DNA of 64,000 nt from Bifidobacterium ramosum (GCF_009299505.1 NZ_WBSM01000003.1:89828-153827); one strand, 5' to 3'. Counted from the stretch's first letter, positions 1-9,037 are shown. The notes: generated from the letters alone by a model not told the origin. Program-made: numbers and translations.

Positions 1-1
1 G

Positions 2-304
2 GGCCTCGGAGGGGGCCGCACCCGAAGCGCCTTCAGACGCCTCTTCCTCACCTTTGCCGGCGGAAGCCGCCTGCCCGGCCTGTGAGCCGCGCTCAGTCGC
101 CTGAGTACTCTCCGCCGCGGCGGCCTGCTTCTTGCGTTCCTCGGCCTCCTCGGCCGCGATCCGCGCGTCCGCCCGGGCCTTGGCCTCATCCTCGGCCTGC
201 TTGAGCGCGGTCTTGCGCGAGCGGTCGTTCCACACGCCCCACGCGATCAACAACACGGCGATGGCCACTACGGCCACAATGCCGATTATCACATTCGTAT
301 CCAT
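2..304 (-). CDS. N-terminal part of a membrane-anchored protein, possibly FtsY
   Basis: Only the first 101 codons are in the window; the gene runs off the left edge. The start MDTNVIIGIV leads into one hydrophobic segment (about residues 5-23, ending AWGVWN), then a basic patch (DRSRKTALKQ) and a long Ala/Glu/Lys-rich charged stretch (AEDEAKARADARIAAEEAEE, then Ser/Gly/Glu rich). A short N-terminal anchor followed by an acidic linker is the layout of actinobacterial FtsY, the signal recognition particle receptor. The NG GTPase domain that would prove this lies outside, so the name is an inference; other anchored linker proteins fit equally well. The gene is divergent from the ATPase to its right. 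Confidence 0.5.
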   Translation of the reverse strand, partial: MDTNVIIGIVAVVAIAVLLIAWGVWNDRSRKTALKQAEDEAKARADARIAAEEAEERKKQAAAAESTQATERGSQAGQAASAGKGEEEASEGASGAAPSEA

Positions 305-439
305 ACTCCCAGCCTAAAAACCGCAACGGACAGCCAAAAATCTACCCTTCCGACACGCGCCGTCCATGATCGGCACACTAATGCAGCCATTAGTTACCCT
401 ATACACAAAAATAGAACGATTTTATGTATCAATTTCTAG

Positions 440-460
440 TATAATAAAAATGAGGAGGCT
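440..460 (+). promoter_or_regulatory. -10 element and strong ribosome binding site of the AAA/DUF4143 ATPase gene
   Basis: A perfect TATAAT (440-445) lies in an AT-rich stretch and is followed at once by TGAGGAGG (451-458), ten bases before the ATG at 469. The leader is therefore very short. No good -35 hexamer is visible 17 bases upstream. Confidence 0.5.
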
Positions 461-468
461 ACCAGTCG

Positions 469-1689
469 ATGATATTTATCAACCGTGAAAAACTAACCGC
501 AACACTTCGTGCGCATCGAGACAGCCCGGACATCAAGGTGCTCACCGGCGTCCGCCGATGCGGCAAAAGCACCCTGCTGGCCCATTACGCCCAATCACTC
601 GCCCATGACGGCGTGCCGACATCCAACATCTTCTCCCGCAGATTCGACGCCTTCGACATCCCGATCGGCTACGACGCACAAGCACTGCACGCCGATCTCG
701 CCGCGGCGATGAGCGCCGCGGCACCCGGCCCGTTCTACGTGTTCCTTGATGAGATTCAGGACGTACCCGGCTGGGAACACGTCGCACGCCGCCTGCATAC
801 CCGGGACGACACCGATGTCTACATCACCGGATCGAACGCACGGCTGCTGTCGGGAGAACTGGCCACCTATCTGACCGGACGGTACGTGACCATCCCGGTG
901 TACCCACTCTCCTTTGCGGAATACCGGAACTATCGAACATCGGACGGCGCGAGCGAGCCGGTAGACCTGCTGTTTTCGCAATATATGCAGTTCGGCGGCA
1001 TGCCGGGACTCTTCGTCACCGGGCTGCCCGATGAACGCAAGGCGACAGAAATACTGACCGCCGTCTACGAATCCGTGGTTATGAAAGACGTGGCGAAACG
1101 ATACGGCATCCGCGACATCGCCACCTTGGAAAAACTGTCACGGTATCTGTTCTCCACATCAGCGAATCTGTTCTCGGTCAACAACGTCGTCAAAGCACTC
1201 AAAGGAGCCGGCGCGAACGCGACATTCACGACCATCGACAACCAGATCGACGCACTGGAAAAGGCGTTCATCATCTACTCCGCCGAACAGGCACGCGTGC
1301 GGGGCAAGGAACTGCTGCGACCGCAACGCAAGTACTATCCGGTGGATAACGGGCTGCGCAATCTGGCCACCGGCTTCACCGGCGCCGACCGCGGGGCTCA
1401 GCTCGAAGGCATCGTCTTCATGGAACTCAAACGCCGCGGATACGAGGTCTCCATCGGTACCATGCCAGGCGGCGAAATCGATTTCATCGCCCGGAACAAC
1501 ACGGAACTGCAATACATCCAGGTCACACTGAACATGACGGAGGAGCAGACCCGGTCGCGCGAACTCGCGCCGCTACAGCGGCTCAACGATGCGTTCCCTC
1601 GCCTCGTGCTCACGCTCGACTGGTACAGCGAAGGCGTCACCAAGGAGGGCATTCGCATACGCAACGTTATCGACTGGCTGTGCGAATGA
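469..1689 (+). CDS. AAA family ATPase with C-terminal DUF4143 domain
   Basis: 406 residues. The N-terminal AAA_14-type ATPase has Walker A GVRRCGKSTLL (about residues 27-37), Walker B FYVFLDEIQD (about 88-97) and a sensor-like TGSNARLLS. The C-terminal half has the DUF4143 pattern: the helical stretch ending in SVNNVVKAL, then YYPVDNGLRN, EGIVFMELKRRGYEV and GGEIDFIA, a degenerate PD-(D/E)XK nuclease-like fold. This family is common in gut bacteria and archaea, often as a stand-alone accessory gene, and its cellular role is not established. The start is set by a TGAGGAGG site ten bases upstream. It stands alone, with an AT-rich promoter unlike its neighbours, which would fit horizontal acquisition. 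Confidence 0.85.
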   Translation: MIFINREKLTATLRAHRDSPDIKVLTGVRRCGKSTLLAHYAQSLAHDGVPTSNIFSRRFDAFDIPIGYDAQALHADLAAAMSAAAPGPFYVFLDEIQDVPGWEHVARRLHTRDDTDVYITGSNARLLSGELATYLTGRYVTIPVYPLSFAEYRNYRTSDGASEPVDLLFSQYMQFGGMPGLFVTGLPDERKATEILTAVYESVVMKDVAKRYGIRDIATLEKLSRYLFSTSANLFSVNNVVKALKGAGANATFTTIDNQIDALEKAFIIYSAEQARVRGKELLRPQRKYYPVDNGLRNLATGFTGADRGAQLEGIVFMELKRRGYEVSIGTMPGGEIDFIARNNTELQYIQVTLNMTEEQTRSRELAPLQRLNDAFPRLVLTLDWYSEGVTKEGIRIRNVIDWLCE

Positions 1690-1758
1690 CGGCGTAATCA
1701 ACCGGCGACGTGCCGCCCGCTGACCGCATATGGAAACCGCCCGGCTACACTGGGGCAC

Positions 1759-2481
1759 ATGGCCAATACTTCACGCATGACATCACTCCAGCGCCGCGAG
1801 CAGCTCATCCAGGTCGGGCGCGCGCTGTTCGCCGCCAAGGGATTCGAGGCGGTGAGCGTGGAGGAGATCGCCGCGAACGCCAAGGTGAGCAAGCCGATCG
1901 TCTACGAGCATTTCGGCGGCAAGGAGGGCCTGTACGCGGTGATCGTCGACCGTGAGATGCAGACGCTGACGAGTACGATCACGGCCACGCTGAACGATCC
2001 GGACACGCATCCGCGGCAGATCGTCGAACGCGCGGCGCTCGCGCTGCTCACATACATCGAGCAGAACGCGGATGGCTTTCAGGTGCTCGTGCGTGACTCG
2101 CCGAGCACCGATCCGGCCGGATCGTTCAGTTCGCTGCTCGGCGACATCTCGCTGCAGGTCGAGGACCTGCTCACCGCGTCGTTCAAACGGCAGAAACTGT
2201 CGACCAAGGGCGTGCCGTACTACGCGCAGATGCTCGTCGGCATGATCGTTTTCACGGGCCAGTACTGGGCCGATCGACCGAAGGTGAGCAAGGAGCAGCT
2301 CGCCGCGTACATCGTCGACCTTGCATGGCACGGCCTGTCGCGGCTCGATTCCAAGCCGGCACTGCGATTCGAGGGCAGGCATCCCGTCTCCTCCGCTAAC
2401 GGGTATGCAGCCGATCCGCAAGCGAAATCGGCTGCATGTCCGCCGGAGGAAGCCACCGACCCCGCACGACCCACCGACTGA
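1759..2481 (+). CDS. TetR family transcriptional regulator with a repeat-derived C-terminus
   Basis: 240 residues. The N-terminal TetR helix-turn-helix is clear: SVEEIAANAKVSKPIVYEHF (about residues 31-50) followed by GGKEGLYAVIV. The middle is a TetR_C-type helical ligand and dimer domain (ERAALALLTYIEQNADGFQVLVRDSP, split by helices ending AWHGLSRL). It probably represses a nearby or distant gene; no operator is obvious. The last ~28 residues (from about residue 213) are encoded by a copy of the family B inverted repeat, so the reading frame appears to have been extended or its end replaced. The protein would be complete without this tail. Confidence 0.85.
   Translation: MANTSRMTSLQRREQLIQVGRALFAAKGFEAVSVEEIAANAKVSKPIVYEHFGGKEGLYAVIVDREMQTLTSTITATLNDPDTHPRQIVERAALALLTYIEQNADGFQVLVRDSPSTDPAGSFSSLLGDISLQVEDLLTASFKRQKLSTKGVPYYAQMLVGMIVFTGQYWADRPKVSKEQLAAYIVDLAWHGLSRLDSKPALRFEGRHPVSSANGYAADPQAKSAACPPEEATDPARPTD
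2397..2444. repeat. Family B inverted repeat inside the TetR coding sequence
   Basis: The left arm AACGGGTATGCAGCCGAT and right arm ATCGGCTGCATGTCCGCC match the family B element found between genes elsewhere in the window. Outer bases TCCTCCG and CGGAGGA extend the pairing. It lies in frame in the 3' end of the TetR gene, the only copy seen inside a gene. Confidence 0.8.
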
Positions 2482-2612
2482 CGCAACCGCGCAGACGTAC
2501 GCCCCGGCGTCACCCCAACTAAATAGACGTCACCCGCGCAGACACGCGCCCAAGCAGACGCACATCCGCCGCAACACGCATCATCCCTCATCGCCCCCAG
2601 CGTCACCCCACC

Positions 2613-2790
2613 CTCGTGGCAGAAATGTCTCGCTGAGACGTCCGTCAGCGAGCGTTTTCTGCCACGAGTCCATCTGAGTGGCGGTTTTCACTCACTGATG
2701 CATCTCTCCACGAGACATTTCTGCCACGCAAATGCCTGCGTGGCAGAAAACGCTCGCCAGCGCATCGCCCAGCGAGCGAAAACCGCCGCG
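2613..2790. repeat. Array of three family A inverted repeats; the rest of this 544-base gap shows nothing else
   Basis: Units at 2613-2668, 2676-2729 and 2738-2790. Each has a left arm CGTGGC(A/G)GAAAACGCTCGC or the alternative GTGGCGGTTTTC(A/G)CTC, and a right arm ending in TTTTCTGCCACG or AAAACCGCC. Arms are 15-20 bases around a loop of 8-14. The bases before (2482-2612) and after (2791-3025) the array show no gene, and only a GAGGAG ribosome binding site in front of the glycosyltransferase. Confidence 0.85.
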
Positions 2791-3025
2791 GCAGCCACCC
2801 CAACCACACCGCCACTAGCCGCCACGCACCATCCCAGCCAGCCACCCCACCCGACCGTTCGTGCCGCGGAATGTGCAGATCACGCCGAACCCTAGCGTCA
2901 GATAAGACACCGGTGCTAGGTTTGGTGAGAAGCAACAGCAGGACGCCCGACACGGCACGGCGCGATCGCGCAAACCCGACCGCCCGCCGCGCCGCAGGAC
3001 TCGACCGGACAGCAACGAGGAGACC

Positions 3026-4123
3026 ATGACTCAGACCACGACGTCGCCGCAGGGCACGACGGCAACCAGCACGACGACGGCCCGGCCGACCAACCGGACA
3101 ACCCCCACGCTCACGTTCATCGTGCCCGCGTACAACATGGAGGAGTATCTCGAACGCTGCGTCACGTCGCTGCTGCAGGCGCACGACACGAGCGACATCG
3201 AGGTGCTCATCGTCGACGATGGTTCGCACGACTCGACCCCGCAGCTCGCCGACACGTACGCCAAGCGCTGGCCTGCGAACGTTCGTGCAATCCACCAACC
3301 AAACAAGGGTCATGGCGGTGCAGTCAACACCGGTATTGCAAACGCTCGCGGCGCATACGTCAAGGTCGTGGACGCGGACGACTGGATCGATTCGCAGTCG
3401 ATCGACACGATGATGGACACACTGCGCGAACAGACGCGTTCGGCCAGCCCGGTCGACATGGTCGTATCGAACTACGTGTATGACAAGGTTGGCAAACGTC
3501 GTCTGCACACGGTCAACTTCCGCCATGCCATGAAGCCGAACACCGTGCTCACGTGGGATGATCTCGGTCACTTCGGACTCGCGGAGTACATCCTCATGCA
3601 CGCGCTCACGTTCCGCACCGCGGTCGTGCGCGAGTCCGGCATGGTGCTGCCGGAGCACACGTTCTACGTCGATTTCATCTACGCGTACCAACCGTTCACC
3701 AAGGTGCGCACGATGATCTACCTCGACATGCCGTACTACCACTACTTCATCGGCCGCGAAGGCCAGTCGGTGCAGACCGACGTGATGATTCGCCGTGTGG
3801 ACCAGCTGATCCTCGTGAACGAGCATATGACCGAGGCGACGCCGGAGCCGGGCACGGTGCCGGACGGGCTGTACCAGTACATGATCCACTTCCTGACGAT
3901 CGAGAGCTGCGTTGCGTCGGTGTTCCTGATTCTGTCGCGTGAGCCGGAGAACTACGAGAAGAAACGGCGGATGTGGGCGGCGATCGAGGCGTATTCGCCG
4001 GCGATCTATCGTGACGTGCGACGCAAGGTGATGGCTCGCGCGATCAATCTGCCCGGTCCTGTCGGCCGGTGGATCATCCGTCACGGCTACGTGATCGCCG
4101 AACGCGTCGTCGGTTTCAACTGA
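3026..4123 (+). CDS. Family 2 glycosyltransferase
   Basis: 365 residues. After a Thr/Ser-rich lead of about 28 residues comes a GT-A domain: LTFIVPAYNMEEYLERC, then EVLIVDDGSHDST, NKGHGGAVNTGIANARG and the metal and sugar-nucleotide site VKVVDADDW (about residues 112-120). No transmembrane segment is seen, so it acts at the cytoplasmic face, adding sugar to a glycolipid or exopolysaccharide precursor. The acceptor cannot be inferred. GAGGAG just before the ATG supports the start. It stands alone between hairpin-repeat regions. Confidence 0.9.
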   Translation: MTQTTTSPQGTTATSTTTARPTNRTTPTLTFIVPAYNMEEYLERCVTSLLQAHDTSDIEVLIVDDGSHDSTPQLADTYAKRWPANVRAIHQPNKGHGGAVNTGIANARGAYVKVVDADDWIDSQSIDTMMDTLREQTRSASPVDMVVSNYVYDKVGKRRLHTVNFRHAMKPNTVLTWDDLGHFGLAEYILMHALTFRTAVVRESGMVLPEHTFYVDFIYAYQPFTKVRTMIYLDMPYYHYFIGREGQSVQTDVMIRRVDQLILVNEHMTEATPEPGTVPDGLYQYMIHFLTIESCVASVFLILSREPENYEKKRRMWAAIEAYSPAIYRDVRRKVMARAINLPGPVGRWIIRHGYVIAERVVGFN

Positions 4124-4217
4124 TTCGTCTCTGCGGGTTGCAGGTTCGCGGGTTGCAGACTCACCGGATTGCGGCTCGCGGATTACGGTTCGCGAACGAC
4201 TCGCATGCCTTCCCCTT

Positions 4218-4435
4218 TAACGGGCATACAGCCGATTCCCACCCCATAATCGGCTGTATGTCCGTTAGAAAAGGTAGGGGCATAGCAGTTAGAGAAGGCA
4301 CGGGCATAGCACCTTTCCCGGATTGATCCACCCCCTCAACACACGTCCGTCCATCTTCCCTCAATACATGCCCGCCCATCTCCCCTCAACGGACATACAG
4401 CCGATTGCACCGTTGGAATCGGCTGTATGTCCGTT
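4218..4435. repeat. Two family B inverted repeats (4218-4267 and 4388-4435) in the gap before the glycosidase
   Basis: The first is AACGGGCATACAGCCGATT with AATCGGCTGTATGTCCGTT, the outer arms extended by CCTTT and AGAAAAGG. The second is the exact consensus in both arms around a 10-base loop. The bases between and around them (4124-4522) hold low-complexity GCGGGTT/GATTGCGG repeats and no gene; an AAGGAGACGAT ribosome binding site ends the gap. Confidence 0.9.
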
Positions 4436-4522
4436 GGCGTGTGTGCGTTTGGGCGTTCGGGGCATCCGGGCGTATCGTCTAGTCTGTCAGGATCACCAAT
4501 GACGCGACCGCAAGGAGACGAT

Positions 4523-6580
4523 ATGCAATTCACCTGCGCAGGAACCACGCTGCTGTTCGATGAGGAAACGCTGCGGCTCACGTTCCACCGCAACGGCACG
4601 GAATGGACATGGCGTGACGGATTCGTCCCGACGATCACCGGACGATTCGCCGATGCCGACACCGACGCGACAGCAACCGTGACGACCGACACGACGGACC
4701 TCACCGCAACGGACGCTACCGCAACCGCAGAATCGCACACGTTCGCATTCACCGATGCGCACGACGTCGCGCACGAGTCGCGCGAAACCGGCACCGGCGT
4801 CGGCGTGTTCAGCCGGTACGTCGGTTTCGGCGAGGCAACAACGTTCGCATTCGCGACGTATGTGTGGATCGAGCGCGCGTCCGGCGACGTGATCTTCGAG
4901 TGGATGCCGTTGGATGAATCCGGGTTCACCGTCACGCGGCTTACGTGGCCGGGCGAGATGGCATTCGGCGAGCTGGACGACCGCAACGTCACGCTGATCA
5001 CGCATCAGCAGGGCGTGATGATTCCGAACACGTGGCCGACTGCAGTGAGCTCGGCGCACGGTGACATCGTATTCAGAGGCCAGTTCGAGACGGCGGGCGG
5101 ATACATGCCGTGGTACGCACAGATCCGCGGCGGCCAGACCGGTGCCGCGACGGCCGATCCCGCGACGACTGGCAATGACTCCCCCGCGTACATCGCGATC
5201 TGCGAGACCCCGTGGAACGCCGGCTACACGGTCGAGCATCCGGCCGACGGCGTCGCCGACGCTACGACCGGCACGCCGTCCGGTACCACCGTCGGCATGT
5301 GGTTCGAGCCGAGCCTCGGTCGCACGGACTACCGTCGCGTCGTACGGTACCGCTTCCTCGATCACGCCGATCACACGTCGGTCGCCAAGGCATACCGCGC
5401 GTACGTCGACGAACGCGGCCGCCTGCGTACGTTGGCGGAAAAGGCCGCGCGCAACCCGTCCGTCCGCCGCCTGATCGGCTGCTCGTGGATGCACGTCGGC
5501 ATCAAGACCGTCGTCCAACCGGACTCGCGCTTCTACGATCACGAGCATCCCGAGAACAATCTGCACGTGACATCGTTCGCAGCACGCGCCAAGCAGATCG
5601 CCACGCTGCACGAACTCGGCGCCGGCCGCATCTACATGCATCTTGACGGCTGGGCCGAACCAGGCTACGACAACCAGCACCCCGACTATCTGCCCGCGTG
5701 CGAGGAGGCCGGTGGATGGGCCGGCATGAAGGCGCTCGTCGACTCGTGCCACGAGCATGGCGACCTGTTCGGCACGCACGACCAGTATCGCGACTACTAC
5801 TTTGCCGCGCGCACGTTCGACCCGCGCAACGCCATACGGCTCGCCGACGGCACGATGCCCGAGCAGGCGATCTGGGCCGGCGGCCATCAGACCTTCCTGT
5901 GCGCCGAGCTCGCGCCTGACTACGTTCGCAGGAATTTTGCGGAGATCGCCGCGAACGGCGTGAAGCTCGACTGCGCGTATCTCGACGTGTTCACGTGCAA
6001 CGAAGGCGACGAATGCGCGCACCCGGAGCATCGCATGACGCGCCGGGAATGCTACGGCAGGCGCGGCGAATGCTTCGAATACCTGCTGTCGCACGGCATT
6101 CTGTCGAGTTCGGAGGAGGTGTCGGACTGGGCGGTGCCGAGTCTCGTATTCTGCCATTACGCACCGTACGACTTCCAGATGCGCGATCCGTCCGTGCCGC
6201 GGCAGGGCGTGCCGGTGCCGCTGTACAACCTCGTGTATCACGACTGCGTGATCGAACCGTGGATGATGGAGCGCGTGGCCGGCGGCGACGACTACATGCT
6301 GTACGCGCTCATCAACGGCGGCGCACCGTATCTGATCCGCGACGCTGCATACGTTGGCGTGGACGGCGACATGAGCCCGGAGCAGCGGGCGCAGGCCGAG
6401 AACGACATCGAACGGTGCAACGCGGTCGCCGCACTGCACGAGCGGGTCGGCATGAGCGAGCTGGTGCGGCACGAGTTCGTCGGCGGCGACTGGCTGGTGC
6501 AGCGGTCCGTGTTCGCGGACGGCACCGCCGTGACCTGCGACTTCCACGATCAGACGTATCGGGTCGAGCAGGCGGCCTAG
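4523..6580 (+). CDS. Putative glycoside hydrolase of the GH129/GH101 (DUF5696) type
   Basis: 685 residues from the ATG preceded by AAGGAG; an upstream in-frame ATG would start inside a family B repeat and lacks a ribosome binding site. There is no signal peptide, so it is cytoplasmic. The N-terminal ~280 residues look like a beta-sandwich, followed by a barrel with RIYMHLDGW (Asp375), GTHDQYRDYY, VKLDCAYLD (Asp483) and SSSEEVSDW (Glu531/532). The spacing Asp-108-Asp-48-Glu is close to the substrate-binding and catalytic spacing remembered for the bifidobacterial GH129 alpha-N-acetylgalactosaminidase NagBb (330, 435, 478). If correct, it would release GalNAc from imported mucin glycopeptides. 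The family assignment is by motif and layout only. Confidence 0.6.
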   Translation: MQFTCAGTTLLFDEETLRLTFHRNGTEWTWRDGFVPTITGRFADADTDATATVTTDTTDLTATDATATAESHTFAFTDAHDVAHESRETGTGVGVFSRYVGFGEATTFAFATYVWIERASGDVIFEWMPLDESGFTVTRLTWPGEMAFGELDDRNVTLITHQQGVMIPNTWPTAVSSAHGDIVFRGQFETAGGYMPWYAQIRGGQTGAATADPATTGNDSPAYIAICETPWNAGYTVEHPADGVADATTGTPSGTTVGMWFEPSLGRTDYRRVVRYRFLDHADHTSVAKAYRAYVDERGRLRTLAEKAARNPSVRRLIGCSWMHVGIKTVVQPDSRFYDHEHPENNLHVTSFAARAKQIATLHELGAGRIYMHLDGWAEPGYDNQHPDYLPACEEAGGWAGMKALVDSCHEHGDLFGTHDQYRDYYFAARTFDPRNAIRLADGTMPEQAIWAGGHQTFLCAELAPDYVRRNFAEIAANGVKLDCAYLDVFTCNEGDECAHPEHRMTRRECYGRRGECFEYLLSHGILSSSEEVSDWAVPSLVFCHYAPYDFQMRDPSVPRQGVPVPLYNLVYHDCVIEPWMMERVAGGDDYMLYALINGGAPYLIRDAAYVGVDGDMSPEQRAQAENDIERCNAVAALHERVGMSELVRHEFVGGDWLVQRSVFADGTAVTCDFHDQTYRVEQAA

Positions 6581-6713
6581 GCAGTTAGTGCGGTCAACGG
6601 TGCGGCCGGCTGGACGGATCATCGGCTACGGCCGCATCCGGTCAGCGCCAGGCGCCGACCGCGTTGACCTCATCCTTGTGGCGGGCAGCGCACTCCACTG
6701 CACATAGCAGAAC

Positions 6714-6771
6714 GTGCGTGGCGGTTTTCGCTCGCTGAGCACCCGCTCAGCGAGCGAAAACCGCCACGCAC
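6714..6771. repeat. Family A inverted repeat, near-perfect, between convergent genes
   Basis: The arms GTGCGTGGCGGTTTTCGCTC and GAGCGAAAACCGCCACGCAC pair over 20+ bases. This copy has the GGCGGTTTTC/GAAAACCGCC variant in both arms. It sits between the convergent glycosidase and dipeptidase genes and could act as a two-way terminator, though no T tract follows. The rest of 6581-6865 shows nothing. Confidence 0.85.
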
Positions 6772-6865
6772 GCGTCAGGCCGGACCATCCGCCACCCATC
6801 AGGCGACCGTCGGACGGCCCGCCGACCATACCGGCCAACCTAACCGTCCGCCCGCACTGCGGACC

Positions 6866-8491
6866 TCACACCCAGCGATCGGACATCGCGAAGCTGTTAT
6901 GCATATGATTGCTGCCGTCGTACAGCACACGCCCCAGCAGCTTCGTCGCATGTTCCTGCAGGAAGTCGGCCATGCGATCGTTTGCTTCGCCGAGCACCGC
7001 CGTCACCGGCCGCCCATCGAGCGATCCGTCGCCGTCCAACCGCCCGTCGCCGTTGCCGTCCGCACCATCATCGAACCGACCGCTTTCGATCGCCGCGTCG
7101 GTCTCCTCGACCAACCGGTGTCCGAACGTGCGAACCTTCTCACGGTAGCCACCGATGGCATTGGCCGTCTCGAACCAGTGCGCGTCCGCGATCACCGCGA
7201 TCAACCGGTTCGTCCAGTACAAGTTGCCGGTCGACACCTCCGGCGTCGTGTCACGCAGGTATGCGGGCGTGTCAGTAACGTTCGCATAGAACGGCGCGCC
7301 CGTGGTGAACGGGCCGGAACCGTAGGAAATCCACATCACCGCACGGTTGCACGCCGGTGCATACGGTCGCAACTGGATCGCGACCATGTGACCGGTGCGG
7401 TTCACGCCGATCGGCCGGTAGCGGTGACGCGACTCCGGCGTGCCCTTCGTGCCGTACGGATCGTACGGCGTGCCCTCGAAGTGCGACGCGAGCAGGAAAT
7501 CGACGTCCTCGATCGTCACCTTGTTCTCCGGCACGCGGCACCACGGGATGTCGTCGGACTCCGGCGTGTAGCGCGCGGCCGGCGAATCCCAATCCTCGCT
7601 CGGGTTGAGGTGGCGCTGCATGTACCAGGCGCGCGGCGTGTTGTAGATGTGGTCGCGCGCGGTGCTGTCGCCGAACACGGTGCGCGGGTTGAACCGGTCG
7701 GACTGCGAAACGGAACCGTCCGCCGCGAACCCGACGTGCGATGAGCCGGCGCCTGCCATCGTTCGCATCGTGCGGTCGAGATGATGTCCCGCGATGAACT
7801 CACGCAGGTCGGCGCTGCAAAGGTATTCATGCTGTTCGCCGAACGCGTCGGTCAGATCGAAGTCGTCGATGCCGAGCTGGTTCGGAATCGTCGCGTAGCA
7901 GTCGTCCGGCACGCGCCGCGCGATCCAGTGGTGGCCGCCGATCGTCTCGACGTACCAGATCTCGTCCACATCCGAAATGATGATGCCGTTCGACTCGTAC
8001 GTACCGTACGTCTCCAGCAGATCGCCAAGACGGCGGACGCCCTCGCGCGCGGTCTTCACGTACGGGATCACCAGCGTGATGATGTCCTCCTCGCCGATAC
8101 CGCCAGGCTGTTCGGGCTGGTATTCCGCCGTTCCCGGCTCGCCGACGGCGGGCACGAGTTCGACGAACGGGTCGGCCGCGGCGACGCGCTCGTTGACGGA
8201 GATCGTTTCGGTCGCGCTCATCGCGACGTTGTGCTCGTTCGTACCGGCTTCGGCGAGGACGCCGCGGTTGGGCAGCACGTTCGGGACGATGCTGTAGCGG
8301 CACGGATCGTCGGGCAGGTCGATCTCGACATGGCTGAGCACGCTGCGATAGTGGCGCGGCTGGTCTTGTGGCTGTACAACGATGAAACGCTTGGGATCGT
8401 AGCGGCCGGAGCCGGAATCGTCGTCACGGGCGATGATGGTCGAGCCGTCGTAGCTGGCTGATTTGCCGATGAGAATAGTGGTGCATGACAT
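6866..8491 (-). CDS. pepD: C69 family dipeptidase (first of two paralogues)
   Basis: 541 residues. The N-terminus SCTTILIGKSASYDGSTII carries the nucleophile Cys3 of Ntn-hydrolase dipeptidases, followed by ARDDDSG and the phenotype-typical PKRFIVVQP. Further family landmarks are NEHNVAMSATETI, PYVKTAREGVRRLGDLLE, EIWYVETIGGHHWIARRVPD, RAWYMQRHLNP and WISYGSGPF. The enzyme is cytoplasmic (no export signal) and hydrolyses a broad range of dipeptides for nitrogen supply. A second paralogue of 552 residues lies near 51 kb; this one has a longer Gly/Asp-rich stretch near its C-terminus (GNGDGRLDGDGSLDG). Weak AGGG ribosome binding site. Divergent from the glutaredoxin-like gene. Confidence 0.92.
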   Translation of the reverse strand: MSCTTILIGKSASYDGSTIIARDDDSGSGRYDPKRFIVVQPQDQPRHYRSVLSHVEIDLPDDPCRYSIVPNVLPNRGVLAEAGTNEHNVAMSATETISVNERVAAADPFVELVPAVGEPGTAEYQPEQPGGIGEEDIITLVIPYVKTAREGVRRLGDLLETYGTYESNGIIISDVDEIWYVETIGGHHWIARRVPDDCYATIPNQLGIDDFDLTDAFGEQHEYLCSADLREFIAGHHLDRTMRTMAGAGSSHVGFAADGSVSQSDRFNPRTVFGDSTARDHIYNTPRAWYMQRHLNPSEDWDSPAARYTPESDDIPWCRVPENKVTIEDVDFLLASHFEGTPYDPYGTKGTPESRHRYRPIGVNRTGHMVAIQLRPYAPACNRAVMWISYGSGPFTTGAPFYANVTDTPAYLRDTTPEVSTGNLYWTNRLIAVIADAHWFETANAIGGYREKVRTFGHRLVEETDAAIESGRFDDGADGNGDGRLDGDGSLDGRPVTAVLGEANDRMADFLQEHATKLLGRVLYDGSNHMHNSFAMSDRWV

Positions 8492-8566
8492 GTGCCCTAT
8501 TGTGCGCGCGGGTATGGCCGTGGGGACACGCCGGCCGGACGGAAGCAGGCCTCCGGCGGATGGCGC

Positions 8567-8676
8567 GACACGCCGGCCGCCTGATCACGACACGCTTGAT
8601 ACGTTTGCGGCTTTGGCACGATTCCGCAACTTCGGATTTCGCATAGAGCGTGTCGTGATCAGGCGACCGGCGTGTC
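8567..8676. repeat. Long inverted repeat (family I, 30-base arms) in a divergent promoter region
   Basis: Arms 8567-8596 and 8647-8676 are complementary over 30 bases with one mismatch and enclose a 50-base spacer. The core of each arm is GCCTGATCACGACACGCT or its complement. A fragment of the outer end (GGACACGCCGGCC) also occurs at 8524. The element fills most of the gap between the dipeptidase and the glutaredoxin-like gene. Confidence 0.8.
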
Positions 8677-8718
8677 GTGAGACAGTAGTGGGGACTGAAC
8701 TGACGAAAGGAGCCTGAC

Positions 8719-8967
8719 ATGGCCATTGATGTGTACGGTGCCGATTGGTGCGGCGACTGCAAGCGCGCGAAGGCGGCGCTGCAGCGGTTCGGCGCGGAGT
8801 ATGTGTGGCACGATATCGAGTCGGAGGACGGCGCGGCCGATCGCGCGGTGGAGATCAGCGGGCAGAAGCATATTCCGGTGGTGCTGTACTCGGACGGCGC
8901 GTTCCAGGTGGAGCCGTCCGCGACCGACATCCAGAAGAAGCTGCAGGAGCTGGGACTGATCGACTGA
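8719..8967 (+). CDS. Glutaredoxin-like / mycoredoxin-type thioredoxin-fold protein
   Basis: 82 residues. It begins IDVYGADWCGDCKRAKAAL with the redox motif CGDC (Cys11 and Cys14), then the cis-Pro segment KHIPVVL and the Grx-type C-terminal helix. The family reduces disulfides or mycothiol mixed disulfides in the cytoplasm. Bifidobacteria generally lack mycothiol, so the electron donor is uncertain. GAAAGGAG seven bases before the ATG supports the start. Single gene, followed by a GC-rich terminator. Confidence 0.85.
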   Translation: MAIDVYGADWCGDCKRAKAALQRFGAEYVWHDIESEDGAADRAVEISGQKHIPVVLYSDGAFQVEPSATDIQKKLQELGLID

Positions 8968-9037
8968 GGTCGCGAATCTGACAAACGATTCCCATGGAAT
9001 TCTCAGACAACATACACGACTTCCCCAACCAGCGGGG

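Noticed and set aside
4493..6622. 709-codon ORF opposite the GH129-like gene
   Set aside because: Composition is Arg/Val/His-rich as expected for antisense of a high-GC gene, and the sense frame carries all the recognisable motifs.
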